Numbered from the stretch's first letter, positions 35,081 to 45,913 are shown. The stretch is 64,000 bases of DNA from Bactrocera neohumeralis (GCF_024586455.1 NW_026089624.1:17885341-17949340), one strand, 5' to 3'. Notes: generated from the sequence alone by a model not told the origin. Made by a program: numbers and translations.

Positions 35081-36366
35081 TATACCCTGAACAGGGTATA
35101 TTAAGTTTGTCACGAAGTTTGTAACACCCCGAAGGAATCGTCGGAGACCCTATAAAGTATATATTTAAATGATCAGTATGTCGAGCTGAGTTGATTTAGC
35201 CATGTCCGTCTGTCTGTCCGTCTGTATATATACGAACTAGTCCCTCAGTTTTTAAGATATCGTTTTGAAATTTTGCAAACGTCACTTTCTCTTCAAGAAG
35301 TTGCTCATTTGTCGGAATGGCCGATATCGGACCACTATAACATATAGCTGCCATACAAACTGAACGATCGGAATCGAATGCTTGTATGGAAAACTTTCAC
35401 ATTTGACAAGATATATTAACGAAATTTGGTATATGTTATTTTCTAAGGCAACAATATAATCTCCGAAGAAATTGTTCAGATCGGTTAACTATAGCATATA
35501 GCTGCCATACAAACTGAACGATCGGAATCAACTTCTTGTACGGAAACTTTCACATTTTACAAGATATATTCACGAAACTTGACATATGTTATTTTCTAAG
35601 GCAACAATGTAATCTCCGAAGAAATGTTTGAGATCGGTTAACTATAGCATATAGCTGTCATACAAACTGATCGATCTGAAACAAGTTCTTGTATGGAAAA
35701 CTTTCACATTTGACAAGATATATTCACGAAATTTGGTATATGTTATTTTCTAAGGCAACAATGTAATTTCCGACGAAATTGTTCAGATCGGTTAACTATA
35801 GCATATAGCTGCCATACAAACTGAACGATCGGAATCAAGTTCTTGTATGGACAACTTCCACATTTCACAAAATATATTCACGAAATTTGGTTTATATTAT
35901 TTTCTAAAGCAACAATGTAATCTCCGAAGAAATTGTTCATATCGGTTAACTATAGCATATAGCTGCCATACAAACTGAACGATCGGAATCAAGTTCTTGT
36001 ATGGACAACTTTCACATTTGACAAGATATGTTTACGAAATTTGGTATATATTATTTTCTAAAGCAACAATGTAATCTCCGAAGAAATTGTTCAGATCGGT
36101 TAACTATAGCATATAGCTGCCATACAAACTGAACGATCGGAATCAAGTTCTTGTATGGACTACTTTCACATTTGACAAGATATATTCACGAAATTTTGTA
36201 TATATGTATTATTTCCTAAAGCAACGATGTAATATCGGAAGAAATTGATCAGATCGGTTAACTATAGCATATAGCTTCCATACAAACGGAACACATAGTT
36301 ACTAACAGAAATGCACCTGTGAAGGGTATTTAGCTTCGGTGCAACCGAAGTTAACGTTTTTTCTTG
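35081..36366. repeat. Dispersed dipteran repeat with seven-copy 154-bp array
   Basis: Starts with a TATACCCTGAACAGGGTATA hairpin and ends with an agcttcggtgcaaccgaagt hairpin followed by taacgttttttcttg. The block catatagctgccatacaaac recurs at 35341, 35495, 35648 (tgtcat variant), 35802, 35956, 36110 and 36268, a period of 153-158 bp. From memory such tatacccTGaacagggtata repeats are scattered in fly genomes. The 3' hairpin hints at a Helitron-like structure, but I do not claim it. It interrupts the segment related to 50960-51290. Confidence 0.85.
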
Positions 36367-36483
36367 TTTTATTATTAAATAAAGCGAAATAATAAAAAAA
36401 CTGAATTTTATTTAAAATAATTGAATTTGCTAGAAGTAACAAATGGGTAACAGACATGCTTGTTACTGCTGGTTCCTGCTAAC
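36367..36483. repeat. Fragment of GTAACAAAT-motif element (left of BEL-2)
   Basis: This segment (ctgaattttatttaaaataattg...agtaacaaatgggtaacagac) matches 51040-51090 in part and continues at 40178 after BEL-2. Together with 40178-41054 it seems to be one element carrying GTAACAAAT/GCTAACA motifs. Confidence 0.5.
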
Positions 36484-36488
36484 ATGTT

Positions 36489-36917
36489 TGAAAATTCTCA
36501 AGCGTTTTTGAGAAGCGAAAATACAACTTGGGAATGCGCGAATAAAATATAATATATAAGAAGCCTAATTGCCTGTCACGAAAATTGCGATAAAAAATGA
36601 AAACGCGTCCGGTCGGTTCCACAGTTCAACTACAATAGAGAGTTCTTTATTTCTCAATCTAATTGCCAAGCCTAAATCTTAAAACTAACGGCTTAAACTA
36701 GTGGTAATATAAATATGTATTAAAAAGGGGGAAGTATAATCATTTTCAACTTTCGTTAAATATTGTAACAGATTATGGTAAGTAGTAAGGTAAGTAGTAG
36801 ATTGGTATTATGAATGTATTATTAAGGTAAGTATTTTATAATCGATTTTCTTAATTTAATTTTTAACAATTAAATTTTTCAATTCATTTCAGTATTTTGT
36901 TTTAGATATAGAAATGT
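36489..36917 (-). repeat. BEL-2 3' LTR (truncated at its pol-proximal end)
   Basis: Matches 39730-40160 with scattered substitutions. The homology stops at gaaatgtcg; the right LTR continues cttgacgaaaca whereas this copy runs into integrase sequence. Confidence 0.9.
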
Positions 36918-38029
36918 CGATGCGCCGGTGTTAACGCCTTGCCGTCGTTGGGGTCTTGACTCAGGGTTACTAGGGTACGTGAGTTGAGAATGGCCTCCAC
37001 TTCGGCCAACAGTGTTGCTAGCTCCTCTGCTGTGAGTGGCGTGTTGCCAATTACGCGAACAATATGGTGTTTAGCGGACTTCACCGCGGCTTTCCATAAT
37101 CCGCCGAAGTGCGGCGCCCTTGGTGGTATAAAGGTGAAGCTGCACCCTTCGTCTGCTGCGAATCTCTTCAATGCTGGACCCATTGCTAGAAACGCCTCCT
37201 TCAGCTCGCGCAGCTTGCGATCGGCGCCGACGAAATTGGTGGCGTTGTCGCTGAAGATCTTCGTCGGCATTCCTCGGCGTCCAATGAACCTTTTTAGGGC
37301 GAGAATAAATGAATTAGAAGATAATTCTAAATGTACGGCTTTGGAAGTAAAGCAAACAAAAACTGCAATATATGTTTTTACGGGTGGTCGACCGCGTATT
37401 TTTAGAGATGTGTATATCGGACCACAAAAATCTACGCCACATATAAGAAAGGGCCGTAGTGCTCGAAGTCTTTCGACTGGCAAATTTCCCATTATTTGGT
37501 TTTGCAACTTCGGCTTGTAATGAAAACAATGTATACAGTTTCTTACGGTTCCACTGCAAGCTTTTTGGGCATTAATTAGCCATATGCGTTCTCGAAGAAG
37601 CGCAACCAACGCTTTAGCCCCAGCGTGGTGATTTCGAATGTGCAGGAACCGTAAATACGTTATAACGAAGTGCGAACTTTTATTTAGTAAAAGCGGAAAT
37701 TTGGCATCGTATGGGAGAGGTGAATTTAATAGGCGACCTCCTACTCGGATTAATTTGAACGATAGAGGCCTATTCGAGTACTCATGCAAAAACGGGTTGA
37801 GTTTTTGCAAGTTTGCGGGTAGGGTGGTGCTTTTATGCAATTTTTGAATAACATGCGAAAATTCTGAATGTTGGACCACCGGTGCAATTTTTAGAAAACT
37901 CAAGTTTAGCTCTTCTGAAGTCTGATCCTGTCCCATGGAGGATTTTGGTGGTCGCCTTATCCATCGTACTATGTAAGCGACCACACGAAGCAATTTTTTA
38001 CGAGAAGAAAATTTTTCAATAAGGTCCAA
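36902..38029 (-). pseudogene. BEL-2 integrase
   Basis: 375 codons. The H2C2 region is HIRNHHAGAKALVALLRERI to CSGTVRNCIHCFHYKP. Core blocks are LICGVDFCGPIYTSLKIRG, AVFVCFTSKAVHLELSS, MPTKIFSDNATNFVGADRK and FIPPRAPHFGGLWKAAVKSA, giving D, D and E. It ends at GKALTPAH, where the family normally continues for about 150 residues to the DUF5641-like domain, because the 3' LTR was fused there by the deletion. Confidence 0.92.
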
Positions 38030-38127
38030 TACTGAATTTTTCTCAGTAGTTGAAATTAGTGTAAACGTATTTTTCTTCTTCTCTAATGCTTCGTCTTCTG
38101 GTGAGAGCTGGAAGTGGTTTTAATTGG

Positions 38128-38753
38128 CTATAATGCAGGGTCTTCTAGGAGGAACTGTGGACCGCCAAACCATATCGTATTATTCAATTCGTCCACGTTA
38201 CAACCCCAAGACACTTGATCCGCAGGATTTTGTTTCGTTGGCACATGACGCCAATGTACTTTGTCAGTCAACTCTTGAATTTCGGACACTCTGTTTGCGA
38301 CGTAGGTTTTTACTGAGGATGGATGTGTTTTAGTCCAATGTAAAACGATTTCAGAGTCTGTCCAAAATGTAATATTTTCAAAGAGTCTACGCAACATAGA
38401 CGCTACTCTTGACCATAATTTCGAAAGAAGATGTGCTACCGAGAGCTCGAGACGCGGGAGAGACTTGGTCTTCAGCGGAGCGACTATAGATTTTGCAGTA
38501 AGCAGCATACATGTGCTGCATTAGGTTGGCTTTAAAGTTCTGCCAGTTAGTGTCAAGGAGCAATCGACTCATCCCAATCTAGTTTTTGGATCCAAAGCTC
38601 TTGCAATAAGATTTTTGCTTTGGTAACTAGAGGGGCTAGTAATCCAAGAGGATCAAAAAGGCGAGCAGAAACTGACAATATATTTCTTTTAGTAGCTCGC
38701 AGATCATTAAAATTGTCATCCAAAACAAAACGAAACAAATCCTCTTTCGACAA
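38128..38753 (-). pseudogene. BEL-2 RNase H
   Basis: Two frames. 38553-38753 carries NILSVSARLFDPLGLLAPLV and KILLQELWIQKLDWDE. 38128-38508 carries VAPLKTKSLPRLELSVAHLL, FWTDSEIVLHWTKTHPSSVK, TYVANRVSEIQEL and PTKQNPADQVSWG. These are the standard BEL/Pao blocks between RT and integrase. Frameshifts lie near 38510-38560 and 38755-38820. Confidence 0.88.
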
Positions 38754-38817
38754 CCAATATATTCCTAAAGTTTTAGTGGAATTTTTGTCATTGAAACTTA
38801 ATGACTTTTCAGTGCAA

Positions 38818-39646
38818 TTAAAAATTAGGGTGATTCGAAAACCATTTCGTTAAAGTGAATCCGGCCGAGTTTAATATTTTAATTACCTCACTTCTCAAAA
38901 GATCTAGAGACTCAAAATTTTCGGACCCTGTTAATAAATCATCAACATAAAAGTCTCTTTTGATGGCCAATGAACCGAGTGGATATTTCATCGTATTGGC
39001 ATCACTGAGCATTTGCAAACACCGTGTTGCGAGAAATGGAGCAGGCACAGTGCCATATGTTACGGTTTTAAGACGAAAAATATGTATTTGCTCTGAAGGA
39101 TGCTCTCTCCACAAAATAAGTTGACAATTTCTGTCTTCTTCATGCATAATTATTTGACGGTACATTTTAGTAATGTCCGCTGTTAGTGCATACTTATTAA
39201 AGCGAAAACGAAGAAGAGTTGAGTATAATGGATGATTGGACCTACCATCAAAAGTTCATTCAACGCTATTTGAGTTGAAGATCGACTCGAAGCATCAAAG
39301 ACAACACGTAATTTAGTTGTTGTGCTTTCGGGCCCTAAAACGCATTGATGCGGAATGAAGTAGTGTGGCTCAATCGGGTTTTTATTGTTTGTTGGGCTCA
39401 TGTGACCCAATGCTCTGTATTCATTCATAAAGTCCAGATACATTCCACGAAGTTCTGGATCTTTTAAAGTCCTTCTCTCCAGGGCCGAGCTGCGGTTTCA
39501 TATGAGTGACCGAGTAACTTACGGTCAGCTTTAAAGGGCATTCTGACTTGAAGCCGTCCTGAAGGCAATATTTGAGTAGTATTAACGAAAAAATGTTCAC
39601 GCTCTTGTTGCTCTGGTGTGAATTTGATGCCATTATTGACAGGCAA
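38818..39646 (-). pseudogene. BEL-2 reverse transcriptase
   Basis: 39464-39646 has GIKFTPEQQEREHFFVNTTQ, the segment preceding RT. 39183-39443 has PHYFIPHQCVLGPES, KLRVVFDASSRSSTQIALNE and LLMVGP. 38818-39165 has FRLKTVTYGTVPAPFLATRC and KRDFYVDDLLTGSENFESL with the catalytic Y-V-D-D. Three frames mean at least two indels. The region starts only ~85 bases after the primer-binding site, showing that gag and protease are deleted. Confidence 0.9.
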
Positions 39647-39710
39647 TTAGAAACGATAATAGTTGGCTAAAACGAAAGTTAAATAAAATATATTCTTAGC
39701 TCACGCATCA

Positions 39711-39729
39711 AGTCCCTGCTCGAGCGCCA
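39711..39729 (-). other. BEL-2 primer-binding site
   Basis: Directly after the 5' LTR the minus strand reads TGGCGCTCGAGCAGGGACT. The zero offset and TGG start fit a tRNA primer site; the tRNA is not assigned. Confidence 0.7.
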
Positions 39730-40172
39730 TGAAAATTCTCAAGCGTTTTTGAGAAGCGAAAATACAACTTGGGAATGCGCGAATAAAATATAATATATAA
39801 GAAGCCTAATTGCTTGTCACGAAAATTGCGATAAAAAATGAAAACGCGTCCGGTCGATTCCACGGTTCAATTGCATTAGAGAGTTCTTTTTTTCTTAATC
39901 TAATTGCCAAGCCTAAATCTTAAAACTAACGGCTTAAACTAGTGGTAATATAAATATGTATTAAAAAGGGGGAAGTATAATCCTTTTCAACTTTCGTTAA
40001 ATATTGTAACAGATTATGGTAAGTATTAAGGTAAGTAGTCGATTGGTATTATGAATGCATTATTAAGGTAAGTATTTTGTAATCGATTTTCTTAAAATAA
40101 TTTTTAACAATTCAATTTTACAATTCATTTCATTATTTTGTTTTAAATATAGAAATGTCGCTTGACGAAACA
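39730..40172 (-). repeat. BEL-2 5' LTR
   Basis: 443 bp. In minus-strand reading it starts TGTTTCGTCAAGCGAC and ends GAGAATTTTCA, next to the ATGTT duplication. It matches the truncated 3' LTR. Confidence 0.9.
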
Positions 40173-40177
40173 ATGTT

Positions 40178-40534
40178 TATATGTTAAAGGTAATAAACTG
40201 ATAATATAAAATAATAACACTAACAATCATTCGGGTAACAAATACTCTTTGTTATCCCTAACACATAGGTAAGCTATGCGCTAACAAAAGAATTTATTAC
40301 CCGTATCATACTGTAAAGAGATTTGCTAACAAATGTATGTATTCTGTTAGAACAAGGCAGCATGCGATATTTTCCATTGGTTAGAGCGAGATAACCTTTG
40401 AGCATCAAATAGCTATGTGTTACTTTTTTCACACTCTCTGGACAAAAGTAACAAATATTTTAACGAATGCATAACAAGTCGCTTACACGTTTGCTAACAG
40501 TTACTCGTCTTGCAGGAAAGTAATTAATTTTTCA
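40178..40534. repeat. Cluster of GTAACAAAT / GCTAACA motifs
   Basis: Within 360 bases the words gggtaacaaatac, gttatccc, gctaacaaaag, ttattaccc, gctaacaaatgta, agtaacaaat, ataacaag and gctaacagttac recur in both orientations. Similar words occur at 36434-36460 and 51075-51220. Clusters of this type are found at the subterminal ends of DNA transposons as transposase sites (inference). Confidence 0.55.
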
Positions 40535-41057
40535 GTTGTTCATTGAAAACAAACGAAATATCTAAAAAAATTGAACAAAAACTAATTCAATTTGTTAGCG
40601 AAAACAGGTTTCTATACGATAAAAGCTATCGTAATTATAAAAATAACTGCCTGAGAGACGCCAAATTTCAAGAGTTTACGGAGAAATTAGATACTTCAGT
40701 AAATCTTTTATTTTATAACCTAACAGAAAGTTCATATTAATGCATGTTTTTAATATTTTTAAGAGAGAAGCTGAAGACCAGTTGGCGGAACCTACGCAAC
40801 AATTTTTACAAAGACTTAAAAGACCATCGGCAAGTGGGGCAGATTCGCCAAAAAGAAGTGGAAGTGGATGGAAAATCGAATGTTTCTAAAGGACGTTGAA
40901 ATGGACAAATTGAAGTAAGTTTTGTATACTTTTTTTGTAAAATTGTATTATTTAATATACATATATGCACTTTAGAACACTAGGCAAATATGGCACAGTA
41001 ATGATAGATGGCGACGACTCCTTCCTCAACGACTTTGGTGAAAAAACGAAAAAGTAA
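40535..41057 (+). pseudogene. MADF-domain gene remnant (possible MADF-BESS protein)
   Basis: After a ttttcag acceptor at 40534 the frame reads ISKKIEQKLIQFVSENRFLY, DKSYRNYKNNCLRDAKFQEF and EKLDTS, the first half of a MADF (Myb/SANT-like) DNA-binding domain. The second half (TSWRNLRNNFYKDLKD, from ~40780) follows a 60-base interruption with GT...AG potential. After another possible intron (donor near 40915, acceptor near 40976), TLGKYGTVMIDGDDSFLNDF and a stop resemble a BESS-like tail. No ATG is seen for the first exon. It could be a host-type transcription-factor fragment or the accessory MADF gene of a PIF/Harbinger-like transposon. Confidence 0.55.
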
Positions 41058-41825
41058 TAGAGAAAAATGCAAATGTCAGCATAAAAATTGAAAATAAAGT
41101 TAAGAAATTTAAAATTTCATGTGAAAGAAATTAAAAATTTATAAGGGGCTATAGTAGTGAAGAAAATTTTAATTGAAATAGAAATCTTCTTCCTTAAATT
41201 AATAGTTTTTTGAAAAATAGTTTAGTAAATTGTAATCGTCGACCAAAAGGTCGTATGTACGAAAATTATACGAAAACTTTGGCTTTAGGTGTCTATTTTT
41301 TCACATTAAATATACAGGTCGAGGTCATTTCCAAGACCCCGGTCATAATGATGTCTCTTTAAAAAGTTTATAACTAAGAAGTCGGGGATTCACTCAGGAT
41401 CAAAAGTTCGTATTGATTTTGTGTGACGAAAAGGAATATAATAGAGTTATTGGAGTAGAAGATAACGGCGATGAAAATCGTCTGCCGCGAGCAAGTAATA
41501 GCGCAATGACTCTTATGGCTAAATGTATTGATGGAATACCTTTGCCCCACCCAATCTCTTATTTCATTGTCTCTCTTATTTCAATGTCAAAAAATATATG
41601 TTTAAGGCCATCTTCTTCTTGGATGGTTACCAACAGCTTGACAGTCGTTTTTTCTCTTCGCCACCATATTGCAGGACAGGACTAGTAGAGTTTGGCTTTT
41701 GTTCGTCGAGAGTACTGTTGCCAAGAGTTATTCAGCCTTGGATTTCGAGGCTGGTGTTGGACACCAGTAGAAATCGATTGCGGCTGCTTACCTCCCCTAC
41801 AGTCCCAGTTACATAAAAGTATGAA
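41055..41825 (+). mobile_element. P-like transposon remnant, copy A
   Basis: Similar along its length to 52634-53471. In one frame it reads RRPKGRMYENYTKTLALGV, then QDQKFVLILCDEKEYNRVIG and VEDNGDENRLPRASNSAMTL. This corresponds to KTLALGV...CDEM...VIGLEDYGDENR in the P-like transposase at 57884-58741. The first catalytic Asp context is therefore recognisable. It lacks a THAP domain and most of the protein. Confidence 0.75.
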
Positions 41826-42392
41826 TTCGTTAGTTACAGATGTCGCAACATATCACATACACTCTCTGAGCTGTTTTGCCCTCAAAACAAATTGTTTCTG
41901 TAAATTGAAAACATTAAGCAGAAATTTAAAAATTGTTTATTGAAGAAATTTTATATATTACTAACCGTTGCTGTAGCAAATTCCTCGCATTTTGGTTTCT
42001 CCGCCTGTAGTAGTGTTAATTTGAATCTCATTTCTCAAGCACAGCAAACGCAGACATAGACACAGACTGAACGGAAACGTAAAATAGAAGAATTACTTGA
42101 AAGCTCGAATATAAAATTCAATTATTTTTTTAAAGCCTTGCCAAGCAGGCGGAGAGGGCTAATTTGAGAAGCCTGGAGATGTCGGATTTACAACTCTAAT
42201 AACTCAAACCTTCCACCAATAATTTATTCCATTTTTCAATTTCAATTATTTGCAGCAATCAGGTGATTGTCAAAATTTCCTACACATGTATTTTGGATAG
42301 AAAACATTGTGCAGATCTGCATGTAGAATATCTGCACATGTACATATGTCTTGTATTAGTTTGCCGTTAGTTGAGAAGGTAATTATGATATT
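41826..42392. other. Intergenic stretch with repeated exon-end fragment
   Basis: 41955-42003 is near-identical to 62173-62222, the donor end of an exon in the spliced region at 62.2-62.95 kb (minus-strand KPKCEEFATAT then GTTAGTAA). No other feature is seen. Confidence 0.5.
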
Positions 42393-43471
42393 ATTTTTAT
42401 ACTCTCGCAACAATGTTGCTAAGGAGAGTATTATAGTTTTGTTCACATAACGGTTGTTTGTAAGTCCTAAAACTAAAAGAGTCAGATATAGGGTTATATA
42501 TACCAAAGTGATCAGGGTGACGAGTAGAGTCGAAATCCGGATGTCTGTCTGTCCGTCCGTCCGTCTGTCCGTCCGTCCGTGCAAGCTGTAACTTGAGTAA
42601 AAATTGAGATATCATGATGAAACTTGGTACACGTATTCCTTGGCTCCATAAGAAGGTCAAGTTCGAAGATGGGTAAAATCGGCCCACTGCCACGCCCACA
42701 AAATGGCGGAAACCGAAAACCTATAAAGTGTCATAACTAAGCCATAGATAATGATATTAAAGTGAAATTTGGTACAAAGGATCGCATTAGGGAGGGGCAT
42801 ATTTGGACGCAATTTTTTGGAAAAGTGGGCGTGGCCCCGCCCCCTACTAAGTTTTTTGTACATATCTCGGAAACTACTATAGCTATGTCAACCAAACTCT
42901 ACAGAGTCGTGTACTTCAGGCATTTCCATATACAGTTCCAAAATGGAAGAAATCGGGTAATAACCACGCCCACCCCCCATACAAAGGTTATGTTGAAAAT
43001 CACTAAAAGTGCGTTAACCGACTAACAAAAAACGTCAGAAACACTAAATTTTACGGAAGATATTGCAAAAGGAAGCTGCACCCAGGCGTTTTTTAAAAAT
43101 TAAAAATGGGCGTGGCCTCGCCCACTTATGGACCAAAAACCATATCTCAGGAACTACTAGACCGATTTCAATGAAATTCGGTATATAATATTTTCTTAAC
43201 ACCCTGATGACATGTACGAAATATGGGTGAAATCGGTTTACAACCACGCCTTCTTCCAATATAACGCTATTTTGAATTCCATCTAATGATTTCTCTGTAT
43301 AATATAAGTATATACATTAGGAACCAATGATGATAGCGGAATAAAACTTTACAAAAATACGGTATTTGAAAAATATGTAAATGACGTATAATGAAATCTC
43401 GATTATCACTTTATCATGCGAGAGTATAAAATGTTCGGTGACACCCGAATTTAGCCCTTCCTTACTTGTTT
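42393..43471. repeat. Dispersed fly repeat with inverted ends
   Basis: Begins tttttatactctcgcaacaatg and ends atgcgagagtataaaatgttcggtgac...ttacttgttt, so the ends contain the inverted pair tatactctcgca/tgcgagagtata. Inside are a gtccgtccgt microsatellite and cgcccac/gtgggcgtgg blocks. An inverted, partial relative is at 51715-52165. I remember this type as abundant in tephritid and other fly genomes. Its ORFs are compositional. Confidence 0.8.
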
Positions 43472-44014
43472 GGGTTGGGTTTATTTTAGTATCTCATTTT
43501 CACTGCTTATTCCTCTTAAATGCGTGCACGGATGTTTTTTAAATTTATATAGCACGGATTGCCAATGAATTAAACTTTGGTTTTAATGTAAACTTATTGT
43601 TAAATGTTAATTTGTTTTTTAGATATAAGTAAGCAAAAAACGCACATTTTCACATTTGCTCAAACAATGGCTCTCTTCTTTTGAAGTTTTTGTTGCACTG
43701 ATTGCAAAAAATTTAACCAATTTAACACACACACATTCTTTGAAATATATTTAATTGAATTAATGATAAATTATGAATTTTAAGTTGCAATTTTATGTAC
43801 AATTTAATAAATAAAACAGCTTTCAATTACGTGTTAAACTGTTCCTTGAAATGTAAGCAAAATTACTGAATATGAACTGTCAAACGACGAAGAAAATAAG
43901 CACAAAAGGAAGACATTAATAACCCAACGAATCAAAATGGTAGGTCTTATATACATTTGGGTTACTTTACATAGAACTCGTTTCGGATCGAAGGTTGAAA
44001 GTATTAACAAAATA
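43472..44014. other. AT-rich stretch without gene
   Basis: Short ORFs only; no repeat or domain recognised. Confidence 0.5.
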
Positions 44015-44174
44015 CGTCCATATAAAGAAAATTTGGAATAAAAGATCGCGCGATTTTTTATTCCAAATTTTCGCCTGCGGCGCTTGTTTCAATGTAATAT
44101 ATTATACTGAAAATATAATGAAAATTTGGAATAAAAAAACCGATTTTTTATTCCAAATTTTCGTTATATGGACG
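44015..44174. repeat. Double palindrome
   Basis: Outer arms cgtccatata (44015-44024) and tatatggacg (44165-44174) enclose two hairpins with nearly the same arms (gaaaatttggaataaaa...ttttattccaaattttc at ~44027-44073 and ~44118-44163). It looks like a foldback element or an inverted duplication of one. Confidence 0.8.
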
Positions 44175-44451
44175 AAATATATTGCCCACTTTTCAGGGTC
44201 TTGTATAAATGGCTGGTTGGGTTATCTTGGTATTACCGATACATATACAATTTTTAATTTTCAGTGTTTTTATTATTTAAATAAAGTGGATTTCCACTTT
44301 GGTTCATTGAAATAATAAAAATACTAAACATAGAGTCACTCTATGAATATAAATAAAAATATGAGTATAAATATAACTATAATTTTGAATATAACCTGAT
44401 ATGGTATTTTATTTCCCGAGATGATATATTCTGATGCTGTTGTTGTTGTTA

Positions 44452-44880
44452 CCGCTGCCATGGATAATATGATACGAGACTCTCACATTGGCTCTCATTT
44501 TTCCTTCAAACGCGTTCCCTGATTATTTGACAGCCAAGGAGATCAGGGAATTTTTGACAGTTGATTTCAGAAAAGGCGTGATGGCAGAAGTAAAGCGCTA
44601 TAATTACTTGACGATATTAGTGTAAAATGAAATTTCATTGAACTGTGCGAACATATCTTGGCAAAATAAATGTTTAGGTAAATTTATTAATGATTTTGCA
44701 TTTTAGCTTTTATATATGTATGCATTTTCAAAGTGTTTAATTTAGTGTTTTGTATAATTTATTAAATACCCAATCTAATATTTTTCAGCAGTGGCATTAT
44801 TGGCAAATGTTATAAAAATGCGAGTTTTGACAGCTCTCTCTCGAATCAAAGAGTCTCGTATCATATTATCCATGCCGCTG
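44452..44880. mobile_element. MITE 1 of a tandem pair
   Basis: Terminal inverted repeats: GCTGCCATGGATAATATGAT on the left (44454 onward) and the complement gtatcatattatccatgccg on the right (44858-44877). No coding. The internal 290-bp part is repeated in MITE 2. A potential coding remnant is absent. Confidence 0.75.
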
Positions 44881-45318
44881 CCATAGATAACTTGATCTGA
44901 ATCTCTTTTCTTGCTCTCTCGCTTGTCAGCTGGCAGGGCACCCTGATCTGTTTTCAGAACTGGCAACAAAACACAATCAGGGTGCCGTCAACCAGCAGTT
45001 AGTGAAAAAGGCGGGATGCCAGAAGAGCAGCGCTATAATTACTTAACAAAATTAGTGTGAAATGAAATTTCATTGAACTTTGCGAACATATTTTGGCAAA
45101 ATAAATGTTTACGTAAATTAATTAATGATTTTGCATTTTAGCATTTATGTATGTACGCATTTTCAAAGTGTTTTATTTAGTGTTTTGTATAATTTATTAA
45201 TTACCCAAGCTAATATTTTTCAGCAGTGGCATCATTGGCAAATGTTATAAAAAATGCGAGTTTTGACAGCTCTCTCTCGAACCAAAGAGTCTCGTATCAA
45301 GTTATCTATGCCGCTGCT
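44877..45318. mobile_element. MITE 2 of a tandem pair
   Basis: Left end GCTGCCATAGATAACTTGAT (44877 onward), right end gtatcaagttatctatgccg (45294-45313). The internal part is a diverged copy of MITE 1 (44594-44884 matches 45030-45318). Each MITE's two ends match each other better than those of its neighbour (ataatatgat versus ataacttgat). Confidence 0.75.
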
Positions 45319-45367
45319 GATGGACTTGCGCCTACTTCCTTGTTATTGTGTTTTTCTCTCTTTGTTA

Positions 45368-45910
45368 CCCGACGTCTCGACAGGTTAGAATTTATAGAAT
45401 ACTAGCTGTCAAACGTATTGCTATTGCCATTGCCAAATCGGTATGTGGGCATTTGCTATCATGATAGAATCATTTGCGAATGACGTCGAGCAGGAAGGTA
45501 ACAGCTATAGAAGCGCTTAGAAATTTGAAAAGGCTTTATGAAGTACGTAAGGAAACAAAAAAAAGAAGACCAAAATACTTCGTAAATCCATTTCTGGAAT
45601 AAAGAGGTCTTCATGCATTGGAAGCGCATCTCCTTACAGATATTTTATTTTATTTATCGTGTTTTTTATTATTTTAATTAAAAGTCTTCGTACTAACGCT
45701 ATCAAACGTAATATGTTGCCACTTCGAAATTTTCACAGAAATGAAACTGCGCTGCCAAACTACTGAAGTGACAGCTTCGAGCTTACGATATATGGCAAAC
45801 TATCTAGTATTCTATATCTAGTAAGCTATGAGCAAAGTGGAGTCTCCACAGGTAATATGCACGGCAATGCAGCTAGTATTCTATAAATTGTAATCTGTCG
45901 AGATGCCCCG
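45368..45910. mobile_element. PIF/Harbinger-type MITE keeping a transposase N-terminus
   Basis: 543 bp between TTA duplications (45365-45367 and 45911-45913). Inverted ends share TCTCGACAG followed by atttatagaatactagctg (left 45370-45409; right 45870-45908). A 40-codon plus-strand frame from ATG 45480 (MTSSRKVTAIEALRNLK, KKRRPKYFVNPFLE) resembles the start of PIF/Harbinger nucleases, continuing past a stop as RGLHALEAHLL. The catalytic DDE part is missing, so it is an internal-deletion derivative. Confidence 0.75.
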
Positions 45911-45913
45911 TTA

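Larger units (their letters stand above)
36489..40172 (-). mobile_element. BEL/Pao element BEL-2, internally deleted (3,684 bp)
   Basis: The target duplication ATGTT at 36484-36488 and 40173-40177 flanks the copy. The 5' LTR is 39730-40172 (TG...CA in plus reading). The 3' LTR (36489-~36917) lacks the last dozen bases and joins directly to truncated integrase. Downstream of the primer site the coding begins in the RT N-terminal part, so leader, gag, zinc knuckles and protease are missing. Pol is split into several frames. With both outer ends preserved it is a deletion derivative. Confidence 0.9.

Noticed and set aside
35081..36366. CRISPR-like array because of regular spacing
   Set aside because: Whole 154-bp units repeat including the inter-block sequence; it is a tandem repeat in an animal dispersed element.
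36984..37520. 178-codon plus-strand frame
   Set aside because: Antisense shadow of the BEL-2 integrase.
42393..43471. Several 60-105-codon ORFs in both strands
   Set aside because: Products of the microsatellite and low-complexity sequence of a dispersed repeat.
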